The position numbers and the translations under genes are program-made. Below are positions 1-30,975 of a stretch of DNA of 64,000 nucleotides, piece after piece. This DNA is from Syngnathus acus (taxonomy: Eukaryota; Chordata; Actinopteri; Syngnathiformes; Syngnathidae): positions 20,744,693 to 20,808,692 of the forward strand of contig NC_051088.1 of assembly GCF_901709675.1 (NCBI RefSeq). The letters are read 5' to 3'. Positions within the stretch are counted from its first letter, which is position 1; the number at the start of each line of letters is the position of its first letter. The notes beneath the pieces are model-generated. The model ran no database searches and had not been told where the DNA came from. It saw only the letters and a list, made by a program, of their open reading frames with translations.

Positions 1-667
1 TACTGCTAAAAGAAACATCTGGAAGTCATCACGGGTTATTACTGCACTGTCTAGGTGTGCATGAAAAATGGACATGGCGCCAGGGTTGGTGATTTCAGCA
101 CATCATACTTTGACGCTCACATGTGACACGGGGCTACCCAAATTTGTCCCCACTCAAATTACAAATGGCCTCTGTAAAGGGGTCTGTTGAATGGCTCAAT
201 GGAGTTATACGCCATAGTCTCCACTTTGCTGCACCATTTAATGGTGGTCTTTTAAAAGAGTGATGAACTACAAAGCTGCTCTTTTGATATTCTAAAAATA
301 CCCCCCCCCCCTCCTGGTACCTGCATGTTTTGTTTTGGAGTGGTAAAAAACGCGGCAGTGTGTGCAAGTTTGCTTGCGGGTACATCATCTGCACGTTCAT
401 CATCATTTATTTATTACCTTTCATTCTGTCTTCTCACAAGACAATCTTTGCTCTGCTATCCAGCTCACCATCATGTTTCACACACAAACAATGATGTTGC
501 AGTCTGGAATACTTCACGACCCCCATTGTATTTTAAAACTAGAAGTCAAGATCATATTTTGAGCAATCAGAGCCTTCAAGTTGGAGCTGGAGCTTTCTTC
601 CTTTCTTCTCAACGACTTTGATAGTTAAAGTGGAAAGGAAAATAACGTTTGCGGTGCTGCCATTTTA

Positions 668-682
668 CCACTAGAGGGCAGA
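668..682 (+). promoter_or_regulatory. CTCF-like motif upstream of appa
   Basis: The bases CCACTAGAGGGCAG match the classical vertebrate CTCF core (CCASYAGRKGGCRSY) at 14 of 15 positions. It lies about 1.7 kb upstream of the appa start codon. CTCF is a known regulator of the human APP promoter, but at a proximal site of different sequence. Occupancy cannot be judged from sequence. Confidence 0.45.
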
Positions 683-1498
683 AAAGGCTCATCAAACCCA
701 TTAAGCGGATGGGTATTTTAGAAGTTTATTCCACAATAATTGAAATTAATCATACAAAAGGCAAGTTCATTGTGGTGACGTGATAGCTAACGTGCTTTTA
801 GGAACACAAATGTTCCTTATGTCGGACATTTTCCGTATCAAGAATCAAATTAATTTATACTTGAAAAATATTATACTTAAAGAAATTATTGTGCATCCCT
901 AAATTTTCTACAGGATGACTCAATTCAGCTAATGCTTTGCCTTAGCTCGAGATGCTGCAATATTATACCCCATTTTTTGCAACATTCCATTTTGTTAATA
1001 TTGTAATATCCCCTCCCACTCCTTACCCAAGGTGCACCGGTAAATGATTCCATGGATCTTCCACTGGCAGCAGAAATGAAGCTCTCGTGGCCTGGTTATG
1101 TAGGCCAGAAAATAACCTCAGGTGTATTAAGCAGGGCCCAGCACAATAATGATTCAGCACTTAGATTACCTGAGCAGTGAAATGTTCTGCTGAGTAAATT
1201 GAAACTTGACCATGGTGTTGAGGAAATTAGTAATGGTTTAATACAATGTAGGACAGGACAATGAGGCACTGCAACCGAGCCTGCAGCCATAACCAAAAGC
1301 TTGTCTGTCTCCGGCTGTGCACTTCAAAGGGTCTGAGAAGTCTTTTTTTCTATTGAGGACTACTTTTCTAAGCATACGAGGGAATATTATTACATCAGCA
1401 AGAAAATCTGCACACTCTAAAACACAAGTGGACTTGTTTTCTTTAATTCATTTTTTAAAATTATTTCGTCGACGTCATTGTTTCTGGGATGTAACTGG

Positions 1499-1542
1499 AT
1501 TCAGGTATTGTCCAGGATGGATTCAGGTATTGTCCAGGATGG
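1499..1542. repeat. 22-bp tandem duplication (2 copies)
   Basis: Two perfect adjacent copies of a 22-bp unit, 1499-1520 and 1521-1542. It looks like a simple local duplication with no coding context. Confidence 0.85.
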
Positions 1543-2017
1543 AAAATGAAATGGCTTATCACACTTTAACTTGAAAATGTTAAAACACTGAGGTTGAACT
1601 GAGGTCACAAGATGAGCAACTCTGAAATGACAATATTGTGTCATTTCAGTATTACTACATCAACTGCAGTTGTGTTGAGTCAAACAACTTTTCAAAAAAT
1701 AATAATAATAATGTGATTGCTTGTGGCTGAATGGTGAATCTGACTTTATTGTTTTTAGAGCAAAAGTGACAGCATCTCCTGGCTGTGTCCCTTATTGTGA
1801 ATTAAAGATGCAACTTTATTTGACAGCACGACTGGACTGTATTTCTTCCTGCTCATTCATTGCAACAGAAATGTGTGCACTTAATCGTCCTTTTATATTT
1901 CTGGATCAAATTGGCCCGTTTTTAAGTTCAAAACTCAGGAAACGCTATTTCACTTTGTGACAAAAATTTAAATTTCTTCGAAAATATATCTTAATTTACT
2001 TGATATAGCTAGATACA

Positions 2018-2145
<128 letters not shown>

Positions 2146-2149
2146 CAAC

Positions 2150-2355
2150 ATTTGGGATAAACGTGCGGAAATCTATGACGACAACGGGAGCGTGCGCGTG
2201 TGTCACGCCTCCGTGGTCACGTGATCCGGCACGGAGCAGCTGTGCGGTTTGGGTGTCGCGGGTAGTCAGACAACGGGAGTCGCAGGCGCTGAACATACGC
2301 AGTCTCGGACCCACAAAACGTGTAATTGTTCGGAGAGTCGTGTCCACGAAAAGAC
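2150..2355 (+). promoter_or_regulatory. appa proximal promoter and 5'UTR
   Basis: CG-dinucleotide density rises sharply here relative to the flanking AT-rich DNA, and no TATA box is obvious, as in APP-family promoters. The palindromic E-box GTCACGTGAT at 2216-2225 suits USF or TFEB/MITF-type bHLH factors, and USF binding is known at human APP. The transcription start is not fixed; the lower part of this interval must be 5'UTR of the exon that starts translation at 2356. Confidence 0.6.
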
Positions 2356-21116
<18,761 letters not shown>

Positions 21117-23260
21117 GGGGGATGTCATACACACACACAGACACACACACACTGACATCTCATTCCACACCTTAAGCCCCCCCCCCCCTCCTTCCCAGAA
21201 TAGAGTGACGTCAGCAGTGTGGCATGAACCAACCAGTGACTGAGTATATGTAAATGGAGTTTTTGAAGCCCAGGTTTCTTCCGCTACTGCCTTGGCGGAT
21301 ATTGCGGCCGAGCCAATTTGCACCATGTTTGTTCACTTTATTAGAGCGACACGCCTTTGACTTCGAGAGTTTTTATGTTGCTCGATTTGGGTCTGCTGAT
21401 GTAAGGGAGTAGTGCAAGCAAACCCACCATTAATGGAAGAAGCCTGCTCTCTCGATACTGATCTGGGGCCAATGTGTTTTTTTTTGTTTTTTTTGCTTGA
21501 AGCAAATTTAGGTGTGAGCATCCAAATCTGGCCTCTGATCAGCAGGATTGGGGTTGCATGGCTCCATGGGCCTCATGTACGCAAAATTTAAAGAGAATTC
21601 ATATCAAATTAGTTTGAAGTTAATCGGCGTTTTTCCAGAAATGTTCAGTCTATTTTTTTTCCCCTCTTTCATGCACCACTGCTGCACTCTACTCTCTACA
21701 CTGGAGAATAACTACTGTAATCTACAACACCCCTAAACCCAACCAACCCCCCCCCCCCCAAATCTCCCTCGTTCCTCTTTTGTGTATTCTTATGACAGCT
21801 GGGCTGTGTTAGGTCACACAAGGCTCTAAAGGCTAAATATATGGAATTGATCATGAACATGTTGATGATGATGCTAGTTATTATATGTATTCTGAATGAG
21901 CTGTTTTTATTTTAGTTTTCTCTATGGGTTCTTTTTTTTTTTTTCAAAAAAAGAAAGAAAACAGAGTAAAAAAAAAGATGTAAAGTCATTTTTTTAAACT
22001 TGTGTGTGATGTACTGAAGTAATGCTGACGTTGTAGTCGTTCCTATGTAGTGCATGACAAAAAAAATGACAACAAAATTTTGAAAGAAAAAAGAGATCTT
22101 AACACTACTCTCTCGAACGTCTCTCACTTATAGATTATGCTAGCAAGATTGTACATTTCGTATCCTCTCGTGATCGCGTGACTTCAAACTATGATGAAAA
22201 ACATATATGTCTAGATCAACAGGCTCTGCTTTGAAATCTAATACACACTTCTAACTGATCTGTGACTTTTGGATTTTGAGTGTGTTTCTTTGTTGGTTTC
22301 ATTTTTTCTTAAACATTCTCAGTTTTCCTGAAGGAAAAGGAGGAGCTGGCTTCATCTGCATATTATTTTCTTTTACTTCAAGTATATATTGTATCGTCAA
22401 AAATTCCAATGTTTTAATTTTTTGCTTTGACTGGATGTTTTTTACTGCAAGGTATCTTAAATGGGTGATGGTTGACAGGAATCTAGCAAAAGATGGTTTA
22501 GGACTTTGTGTGTGAGTTTTGTCATCTTCAGTCTGGTGTTTTAGCTGTCTTTGAACTGGCATTTTATCCAATTGTGCTTGAGCAATTTTTTTTTTTCTGT
22601 CTGCTGATAGGACAGGTGTAGCGCGTATGGCAAGGAGGGGAAACATGAGTGAGTGAGGTAGAAAGGAAATGACTTGCAGTTCTGGATGGATAGCCAAGCT
22701 GGCAGGCAGTCTGTATTTATAATGGGTTTTACATTCTTTGCTACCCCCCACCCCCTCACAATCCCCCTCGCCTCGCTCCTTTGCTTTTGTTTCTCTTCAG
22801 GCATGCTGCTCACCTCTCTATACCATCCATGCACATTTTGATTTATCTGCTGTCTGTTTGTTGATCATTGTGCTGGAGCTGGCAGAGACGTTATGATGGC
22901 ATAGCTCCAACATTCATTTGATTCTGACGATAAGCAACGGTCGCAAAAACAGACGGCACTTTCCAAAGGCTTATAGCATCCTATTATTACATTGAGGTTA
23001 AAGTGGGACCTCTAGTTCTGTTAAACATTTCAAATACTTATGAATGGTCATTGAATTTATCTTTGGCAACAAATTTGTTGGCATGCTTTCACACAAGTGC
23101 TCAGAAGAAGCATGACAGAGGGCTGTAAAGAGGAGGATGCAGGATTTTGTTGTTGATTGCATTTGTTCACTCTGTAATATTCTGCAGGCCATTTGCATTG
23201 ACTGGGGAAAACGCTTTCTACACCGTATTCCATAATAAAGTTTTGAATGTACCTACAGAT
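21117..23260 (+). other. appa 3'UTR
   Basis: About 2.1 kb between the appa stop codon and the first clear polyadenylation signal, with no coding signal. It holds homopolymer tracts (C run about 21179-21188, poly-T/A near 21930-21975) and AT-rich sequence. The extent is inferred from the AATAAA at 23234 and the GT-rich element just beyond it. Confidence 0.7.
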
Positions 23261-23278
23261 GGTGTGTGTGTGTGTGCT
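23234..23278 (+). terminator. appa polyadenylation signal with GT-rich downstream element
   Basis: AATAAA at 23234-23239 is followed about 25 bp later by a (TG)n tract (about 23261-23276). This is the textbook arrangement of hexamer, cleavage site and GU-rich element. The first plausible poly(A) site after the appa stop lies here. Confidence 0.75.
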
Positions 23279-24200
23279 TTCCCCTAAATGGTTTTAATGA
23301 GTTTGATGTTTGTCATGAAGTGCGGTGACTAAATCTGTGGAACTTCTGCTGCTCAGGTAAGTTTGTGTTTCACTCTTTCTGGTTGGAGTTTGCATTCATT
23401 GTTTTCTACCTGTCCAAATTTTGGATACTGGGTGTAATACTCCTCATTCCTCCTCTAGTACACAAATATCAATGCATGGTTTACTGGAAATTCTTAAATG
23501 ACCTTCGTAGTGTCTGTGTGAATAATTATCATCATCATCAACTCCTGTTGATTGGTGAGCAGTACTGTATGAGTACTAGGTTAAGCTGTATATCTGTAAA
23601 ATACTTACACATAAAATAAAATGGCATTGTCCGTTGTAGGTATAAAAGAGACCTGGACAAATGACAAATGATATTAACTAATTTTTATATTAACTACAAA
23701 CTCACATTAGCCGGATTTAGTCAAGACTCAGAAATATATAGTTAAGTGGGGAGTATATTATTGACAGTGAGGTATAATGATACCTTATATGGCTTATTAT
23801 TAACCCAAGAAGTACAATTGAAACTGTAGATTGCTCTATGGGTTATTAGGCCAAATCTTATTGAGATAGAATTTTGCTGAAGAACACATCACAGCAACAT
23901 TATTCACTGCACTCCCACAAACGTCTACCAATGGCCACTGCGCTTCCTAACGGAGAATCGCTGGAATTGCAAGGTGGACATGGTGAAATGATTGTATGAT
24001 TGTTGTTTTTTAAGATGAAGATCAACGGACCGATTAAAAAACCCCGAGGGCCGTATTCGGCCCGCGTGCCGTATTTTGCATAATTTCTCATTTGAATACT
24101 AAATTCATATCAGTATTACCTGTACTCTAGATATATTACTTCATGTACATTTTGTATGTCTAGCTATAATGTCCACAATAAGGACATTTATCTGTGCTTT
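23261..24200. other. Intergenic gap between appa and atp5pf
   Basis: About 0.9 kb with no coding signal. A short piece resembling the hAT-like MITE subterminal sequence (GGGCCGTATTCGGCCCG) lies near 24045-24065. In human this interval holds GABPA, divergent from ATP5PF; no trace of an ETS-domain exon is visible here. Confidence 0.65.
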
Positions 24201-24317
24201 GTGCACGTATTGATTTGAAAGCTGAATAAACAGGTCCAGCCCACAAGCGATGTCCCACAATCCACCGCGCGCGGTCTTCCACATTTCGCCTGCTGGATCG
24301 CTAGTGTCAAATCCAAG
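24200..24317 (+). promoter_or_regulatory. atp5pf: atp5pf promoter and probable non-coding first exon
   Basis: A CpG-containing stretch (CCGCGCGCGG at about 24265) is followed by AAATCCAAG and a strong GTGAGTG donor at 24318. The coding sequence then begins directly at an acceptor (TTCAG then ATG at 24789). This implies an untranslated first exon ending at 24317, as known for this gene in other vertebrates. Its 5' end is not determined. Confidence 0.55.
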
Positions 24318-24788
24318 GTGAGTGTTTTTGTTCATTAATGGCATTAAATGTTTAACGGGACCCCTAATGCTGGATATGAGGTCAATTGGAGTTTTTGTGT
24401 TTTTACAAAGCCCGGCGTTGGTGTGACTCGCACAAAAGTCATTGAAATGCGTGAGCTTAAGACAAGCTAAAGCTAACTAGCCTTTAGCCAAACTCCAACG
24501 ACCTTGTATTGTCGAATGGCTATTGTTGTAAATTTAAAGAATAAACTGTGATGGTAACCGGTCTTGACGCTGATGGACCAACATGATATTGTAGTTTTTA
24601 TTCCCCGAATGAGGATTGTGCATTGTTGTCTATGTTACGTACATACTGTACATTCTAATGCTTTGCAAATTCATTCCGTTTGCTTCTCCGTGACTGAACC
24701 TGTGCTCTTAAAAATTTAGCGTAGTTAGAATTAATATCTATCACCAATTGAGGTTTTTCGTAACGCTTTATGTTGTGTCCGCCTTCAG

Positions 24789-25753
24789 ATGGCGCTCCAT
24801 GGCTTGCTCCAGCTGTCCTCCATGCTGCGTTCTGCTGTCAGTCAGACCCTGCGCAGGAACATTGGCCTCTCCGCTGTTGTGATGAACCGGGCCAAAGAGC
24901 TGGACCCTGTGCAAAAACTGTTCCTGGACAAGATTCGCGACTACAACACCAAGAGCAAGTTAGTCATTGATAGGCGAAAGACAACCTGCTTTTCAAATGA
25001 TGTTACGCTGCAGGTCCAAGTGCACAGTTCCACATTTTTCCTCAATTGTGTCACAAAATTATCTTAATTGTGTCACTTGAACCTTGCGGCGTAATTTATG
25101 TGTCACGCTTGAACGTAAATGTTGATGGAAGCTACCGATTGAAGTAGCCCGATCTCAAATTTTGTATTCAAGAAATTTCATTCCCCTTATCATTCTCTGC
25201 TCATCTCTTTCCAACTTTTGATGCTGTGGCTCCTCCAGGGCTGCTGGTGGAATTGTGGATGGAGGACCTGCTTATCAAAAGGTCATGGGTGAAGAGGTTT
25301 CCAAACTGGAGAGGCTATATGGTGGGGGAGACCTCGCTAAGTTCCCTGACTTCAAATTCCTAGGTGAGATTTTGCCTGTCTCCATTTTCACTCTTGACCT
25401 TTGACCATGACATAAACCTAATTGATGACAGTTCTTTTTTTTTTTTTTTTTTTTTTTAAAAAGATGTTTTCAACCATTCTTTTTTGTGCCCTGATTTATC
25501 TCCATCTAAAAATACTCAAGAGTTGTGACGCCATTCAAGCAAGATATCTTTAGACTTTTTTTTTTTAAGTGGCTTCAAGTTGTTTTGGGAGCATTTTATC
25601 TATGCACTTCAGTGTTCCATCCTTTTCCTCTTCATACCACATTTCTTTTGTCATACAGATCCGTCCACCTTGTCTACGTTGCACTAATGTTTTTTCTGCT
25701 TTTCTTCCCCCCCAACCCTCATAGACCCCAAGCTTGATGAAGTGGCCAAGTGA
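24789..25753 (+). CDS. atp5pf: ATP synthase peripheral-stalk subunit F6 (coupling factor 6)
   Basis: A mitochondrial inner-membrane protein that helps link F1 to Fo in the peripheral stalk of complex V. Coding exons are 24789-24958, 25239-25363 and 25725-25753, all GT-AG and in phase, giving 107 residues (human 108). Residues 1-32 form a basic presequence (RSAVSQTLRRNIG). The mature part keeps the KELDPVQKLFLDKIRDY block, the conserved F6 helix. The C-terminal FPDFKFLDPKLDEV matches the F6 tail. It lies downstream of appa on the same strand, as in human, and is convergent with jam2. An AATAAA follows 42 bp after the stop. Confidence 0.95.
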
Positions 25754-25794
25754 ATGCTATTCATCTTGTAAATCAGCAGTGTATTATATTTAAT

Positions 25795-25800
25795 AATAAA
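25795..25800 (+). terminator. atp5pf polyadenylation signal
   Basis: AATAAA at 25795-25800, 42 bp after the atp5pf stop codon, gives a very short 3'UTR. Confidence 0.8.
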
Positions 25801-25967
25801 AAGATCTAAGATGATTGAATCTTTCAGTTTTCATGGAGTTGTTTGTAATGACACAAACTGTATTAAATGTGTGATAATAATGCATTGCTACATTTCTCTC
25901 CAAATATCATGCATGGACAAATTATTCAGTGCCATATAGAATTATTTAAGAATACATCTATAATTTT

Positions 25968-27442
25968 ATTACAATAGAACTGAAACTTCCCTTGTTAATA
26001 GGGTAAAATCTTTCCCTTCTTGCACTTAAGCAGTCGGACCTGCTGCTCTTAAACTGGAATAGAATCAAATTGAACCCACTATATGTTTATCTGAATATTT
26101 TTATAGATTATGGAGTGAAGTAATAGCTTGTTGTAATACTATGTGTGGAAACTCGCTGATAACTGCGAGCAAGCCAAATGTCAACTGACCTAGTTGAGCG
26201 TCTGCTGTCACATTGAATCGTTCTGAAATGACATCACTTTAGGGGCTGAAATGCATTTTGTCCTCTCCAGGATGAATAATTGCAGCTCAGACTTGTGTCG
26301 CATGGGGCCATATTTCCATCTGACCTGTTACCTTTCTGCGCAGCTTTAATGTCAAGCCCTGGAGACGCACCAGACAAAAGGTTGCTGTGATCTGTGGAAA
26401 GTGTGATCCACGAAATAATAAAAATAAAGGGGATAATGACATTTTCCAGTGGAATGTAGGCTTTAACTTAACCTGTGGTGCATCAAGCTAGTCAGCATTT
26501 TAATATATTATTTATCATCGTGTGTTGGGATACTAAAAAACAAACCCAGGATAACACAGTTTGTCGCTCTCAGTGTAAAAAACACAATTTAAATAGAAAA
26601 CCTTTTTTTAATTACTGTAACAACATTCAAATAAAACAACAATCCATTCACACTGTCCCAAAACAGACACAGCTTTTGATTAACAGTGGCACAAAAAATA
26701 TAAAGACAGAAAAGTAAGGCAAGTTTTTTTCTTACAAAAAATTATCCATTGATAAAGACAAATAAAAAAGGCACAAGGTATATATTGTATATACTGTATA
26801 TTAAAAGACCATGCAGGCACATCAGGATGGAATGGGATTGGTCTTTATAAATGACTGGAGTGACTTATTTTCCTGGGCTGTATTTTTTTGTTTTATGTGT
26901 TGTAACTATTAACACGGTGGACATGAGGCCTAATGTTACAGAATGGCGTGCGGAGCAATACTGAGGTAAATGGTATATATATTTTTGTTTGTTTCAAAAG
27001 ATTGACATTGCAATAGAGCATTATCTTCAGAAGACTGTTGCAACAGAATTCCTCAAGGGAAGCCGGTCTTTGGTAAACGAAAACATAGGCAATTAAAACG
27101 ATTGGTAGAAACCGAATCTCAGGAGGAGGATGGGGGAGGTCCAGTTCTAATATTGGCCACCAGGGGGTAGCAGAGCGACATCAAAGTACATTATATGTAC
27201 GTACTGGAAGTCCACATTGGGCGGAACCGAACAGGCCATGCACACAACAAAGCAAGAGTAAAGCCCTGCAAATGTCAAAATGGCCCGTCAGCGCCCCACC
27301 AAAACAATAGTTACTATTAAAAAAAGAGCATATAATTGGAAGATGAAAAGCCCATTCGGAGTCTGCAAGGCTGAGAATGAATTCAATATTGGCACCTTAT
27401 CAACAGGGTAATTGATGTCTTGTCAAGAGGAAGGCCAGCTTC
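25968..27442 (-). other. jam2: Probable jam2 3'UTR
   Basis: Between the jam2 stop codon and the minus-strand AATAAA at 25968-25973 there is about 1.5 kb of AT-rich non-coding DNA. The exact end is uncertain because weaker signals also occur. A CTCF-like motif lies at 27157-27171. If the assignment is right, jam2 and atp5pf end within about 150 bp of each other, tail to tail. Confidence 0.5.
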
Positions 27443-30400
27443 TCAGAGCATGAATGACTGCGTGTGTTTGAAATCCTGCGGCTGACACAGACAGAAAAGA
27501 GGATTTGAAACACAACAATAGCTCAAACATTTATTTGTCCGTTTGTGCGTGCATGCGCTTGTCGAATAATGTGACCTGCTATGATTTCTTTTATTTTATT
27601 TTTTCAATTCTCCTCATTACATTAACAGCATAAATATGACTCATTTAGCTCTGGGGTTATTGTTACGAAAAATGTTTTCTAGTCTCCTTTGAAGTGAGTA
27701 AAATGGAGTCCACACATCTCTATAATAAGGACGGATTTGAGCTTTTCTTTGATTAAATTCGGACAACGCAATCATGTTAGTGAAATAATATCCTACTCTA
27801 GTGTAAGGCGTGTTAAGAGAAACATATACTGTAAAACAATGGATTGTATTTTCCTGCCGAGTAAAGTCGCGGGCATGCTGGAGCTTAATCCAGCTGTCTT
27901 CGAGCAGCAGGCGGAGTGGACCATGAACTGGTCATCACCCCCCCCCCCCCCCCCCCAAAAAAAAACACTGTTTAAATCCCCTGGCAAAAAATAATGGAAT
28001 CACCAGTCTCAGAGGATGTTCATTCAGTTGTTTAAATTTGTAAGTAGGGAGAAAAGCAGACATGACACAAAACTAAAGTCTAACTAGTTTGGAGGGGGAA
28101 ACTTTGCTTCTGTAATTGTTTCCTCAGAATTAAGTGATTCCGTATTTTTTCTCTCTTTTTTATATCGAGAAAAGAAAACTTACTTCTTGTGGCGGAGGGA
28201 TATAGTTCACATTGGACCTGAAAGACAAAGATGATTATGATCACTTTGGACCGTTTGACGAGAAGAACCTTGATGTCAGTCTACCTTATCCTAACTCATA
28301 ACTTGACCTGCACAATAATGCATATCTATCGGTTTCAATTTCTATCACGCCCCTCAGCGTTACACTCACGTGTCCTCAGTTCTGTTCAGGTTTTGGCTGC
28401 TGATGTGAGCGGCACCGTGACACTCGGAGATCCAAAATGACCTGTTGGGTTCAGGGTGATGATTTGAGGGCCTGATTTGGGACTGGCACCGCACACCATG
28501 CGTTTATGGATTTGAGATCATTAGCCGCACGTGCAGCCCATGCAGCCACTCATGATGCGGCAGCGCCAATGGGGATGCAAAGGTGAAGTGGTCGAGTGAT
28601 GAGCCATTCACATGCAGCAATCCAACCTATGAATGCTTTTTAGTTGGACTGTCTCTTTTTTTTTTTCAGATCTTGCTTTGGTGTTACCCAAGGCTCTAGT
28701 TTAGAGCTACTAGCATTGTCTGTCTTTGTTTCTCAAAACATTGCTGTGTGAGGGGACTTTAAGAACGCCCTTTGTGGTGGGCTAATGTTTAATTCATTCC
28801 ACTCAGCATTCATTTGAAAAATCAAACTACATAATCGAGCCGCTTCTCTGCCCTATTCAATTGTGCATCGGAAATTGTGTTGCATTGTCTTGGAGTCTTT
28901 GTGAAGAAGTCGGTCTATAAATAGGAAGTTGACACTGACAGCTCCAGTTAGCTCAGTGGGGTAAGCATCAGACTCTAACCAAGACAAAGAGCTCTCGCAT
29001 CAGCGCTGCCTCTCTCCGTCAAATGCTGCGCAGTAACAAGCGACTAATCGAATAAAGTCAAGCGAGATGGGCCAGTCACACCAGGGCGTGCATTTCTGCT
29101 TCTATGGTCAGCCAGGCCTTTTACTGTATAAGAGCATCCTTTCACTGTGTGTTGTGATAGCAACGTTTTAAAGAATCAATTTCAAGTCCAATCAAATAAA
29201 TAGGCTGCAGATCATTTTGCTGATAAAGACTCGCTAATTATTCTGCGATGAAGTCGTGCCGATTGTTGCTCTAGGCTCAGCTTGTCTGCTGAGCAAAAGT
29301 TTTGACAGTTTCACGAGATGAACTGCAGATATTTACATTTGTCTGCGCCAGTGGGCCAGCAGAAAGCAAGCCGCTCATAAATACACACATATAGACACAC
29401 GCACAGGCACAGCTGTCACTCTGCTCAGGCCTGACTCAGCACGCAGACGCGCGTCTAAGTGCGACAACAAGCTAAAGTCACCCCCCCCCCCTCCCCACTC
29501 TTACTTCCCTTCAATCCTCTGTTTACGATCGTAGGCCGTGTTTGCTCACGTCAATGTTAATGCAATCACAGAGCTCTTACCTTCCTCTGTGTCCTGCTGG
29601 CGGATGATCCGACACAATCGTGGAATGGAAAACAAGAGTGGACATCACTTATTATCCAGAAGAAAAAAAAACAGGCTCCCCAAATAATAAATGCACCAGC
29701 CGAACGAGCAAAACGAGAGCCTGGAATAAATGACGGCACAAAAAGGAGACAAACTCACGGGTGAAGAAGCCGTTGCGGTGCATCAGGAACCCCCCGCATC
29801 CGCAGACCAGCAACGCCAGACAGACCACAACCACTGCCACCACCACTGCTGTGATGTTGACATCCTCTGGAAGGAAAACACAAACAATCTTCAGTTTTTA
29901 AAGTTGAAACATGGTTGAGTAAGTCAGTCTGACGTACGTACGTCTTACAGCATAAAATTGGGCCTCATTCTATTCAGTGTTTCATACTACTAGCTAGTTG
30001 ATAAAGGTGAGCGCTTTTTAATATTTTAGAAGCATGGCCAACAATGTTTGCGGGCTTTTCCTCTCCACTGCCCTTCTGATTTTGTCCTGTGCTGAAAGGT
30101 GTGGGTGCAAACACACAGCTAGACACACACACATACACACACCTATCGTCATGTGCCTGCCCTCACACTTGGTGGGCTTTCCCACCCCGTTGGAAGCCCG
30201 GCAGCTGTACTGGCCACTGTCCTCTTTAGCCACAGCTTTGAACTCCTGCACACCAGACAGAGAGGAGACTGAAGACTGATAAATGAACATCTGACGTGTC
30301 CTAGAGCATCACTGTGGTCTTGCTATCAAACAACAATGGTTATCTATTGTGGCGTTCAATGGCAGTTGTTATATTTCCAAGGACACAATCAAATCTGCTC

Positions 30401-30893
30401 ACGCACCAGCACTCCAGTGTGTGTGTTGATAAGATAGGTGGCATTGGCATGGCGAGGGGCGATCATCAGCTGATTGTCCTTGTACCAGGCATATGTAGCG
30501 GGCGGGATGCTCTGGAGGTCTCTACAGCGCAGCTGCACAGCAGAACCCGTCACGGCTGAACTGGGGATTTCACAAGACGGGGTGTTGGGGGGCACTGGGG
30601 GAAGGGCGTGAGCACAATGTACGAGCCATTCCCATCAACGTTTCAATGCTAACTTTTAAATGGTTCATACCTAAGACTTTGAGTGTGATGTTGGTTTCGC
30701 CCAAATTCACAGAATCAAAAGGAGCGCTGATCTCACAACGGTACTCGCCGGCATCCTCCTGGGTCACCCTGCGCAACGTCACTGTGGCACCCTCGATGCT
30801 CGCCCGTCCCTCGAATGGACCTGAGTACACGTAGAGTTATAGTTACAGTACATGTACAGTGGAGTGGGCATGAGCCACATGTGATATATCTAC

Positions 30894-30975
<82 letters not shown>

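Larger units (their letters stand above)
1..2017. other. Non-coding DNA upstream of appa
   Basis: No exon-like open frame with splice signals is visible on either strand; the short open frames here have no recognisable protein similarity. It contains a CTCF-like motif at 668-682, a 22-bp perfect tandem duplication at 1499-1542, and AT-rich sequence. It is probably intergenic or distal 5' flanking DNA of appa. Confidence 0.6.

Noticed and set aside
28941-28985. Possible tRNA (TTAGCTCAGTGGGGTAAGC, A-box-like)
   Set aside because: No B-box GGTTCRA follows at the right distance and no acceptor stem pairs; at most a chance match or a decayed SINE head.
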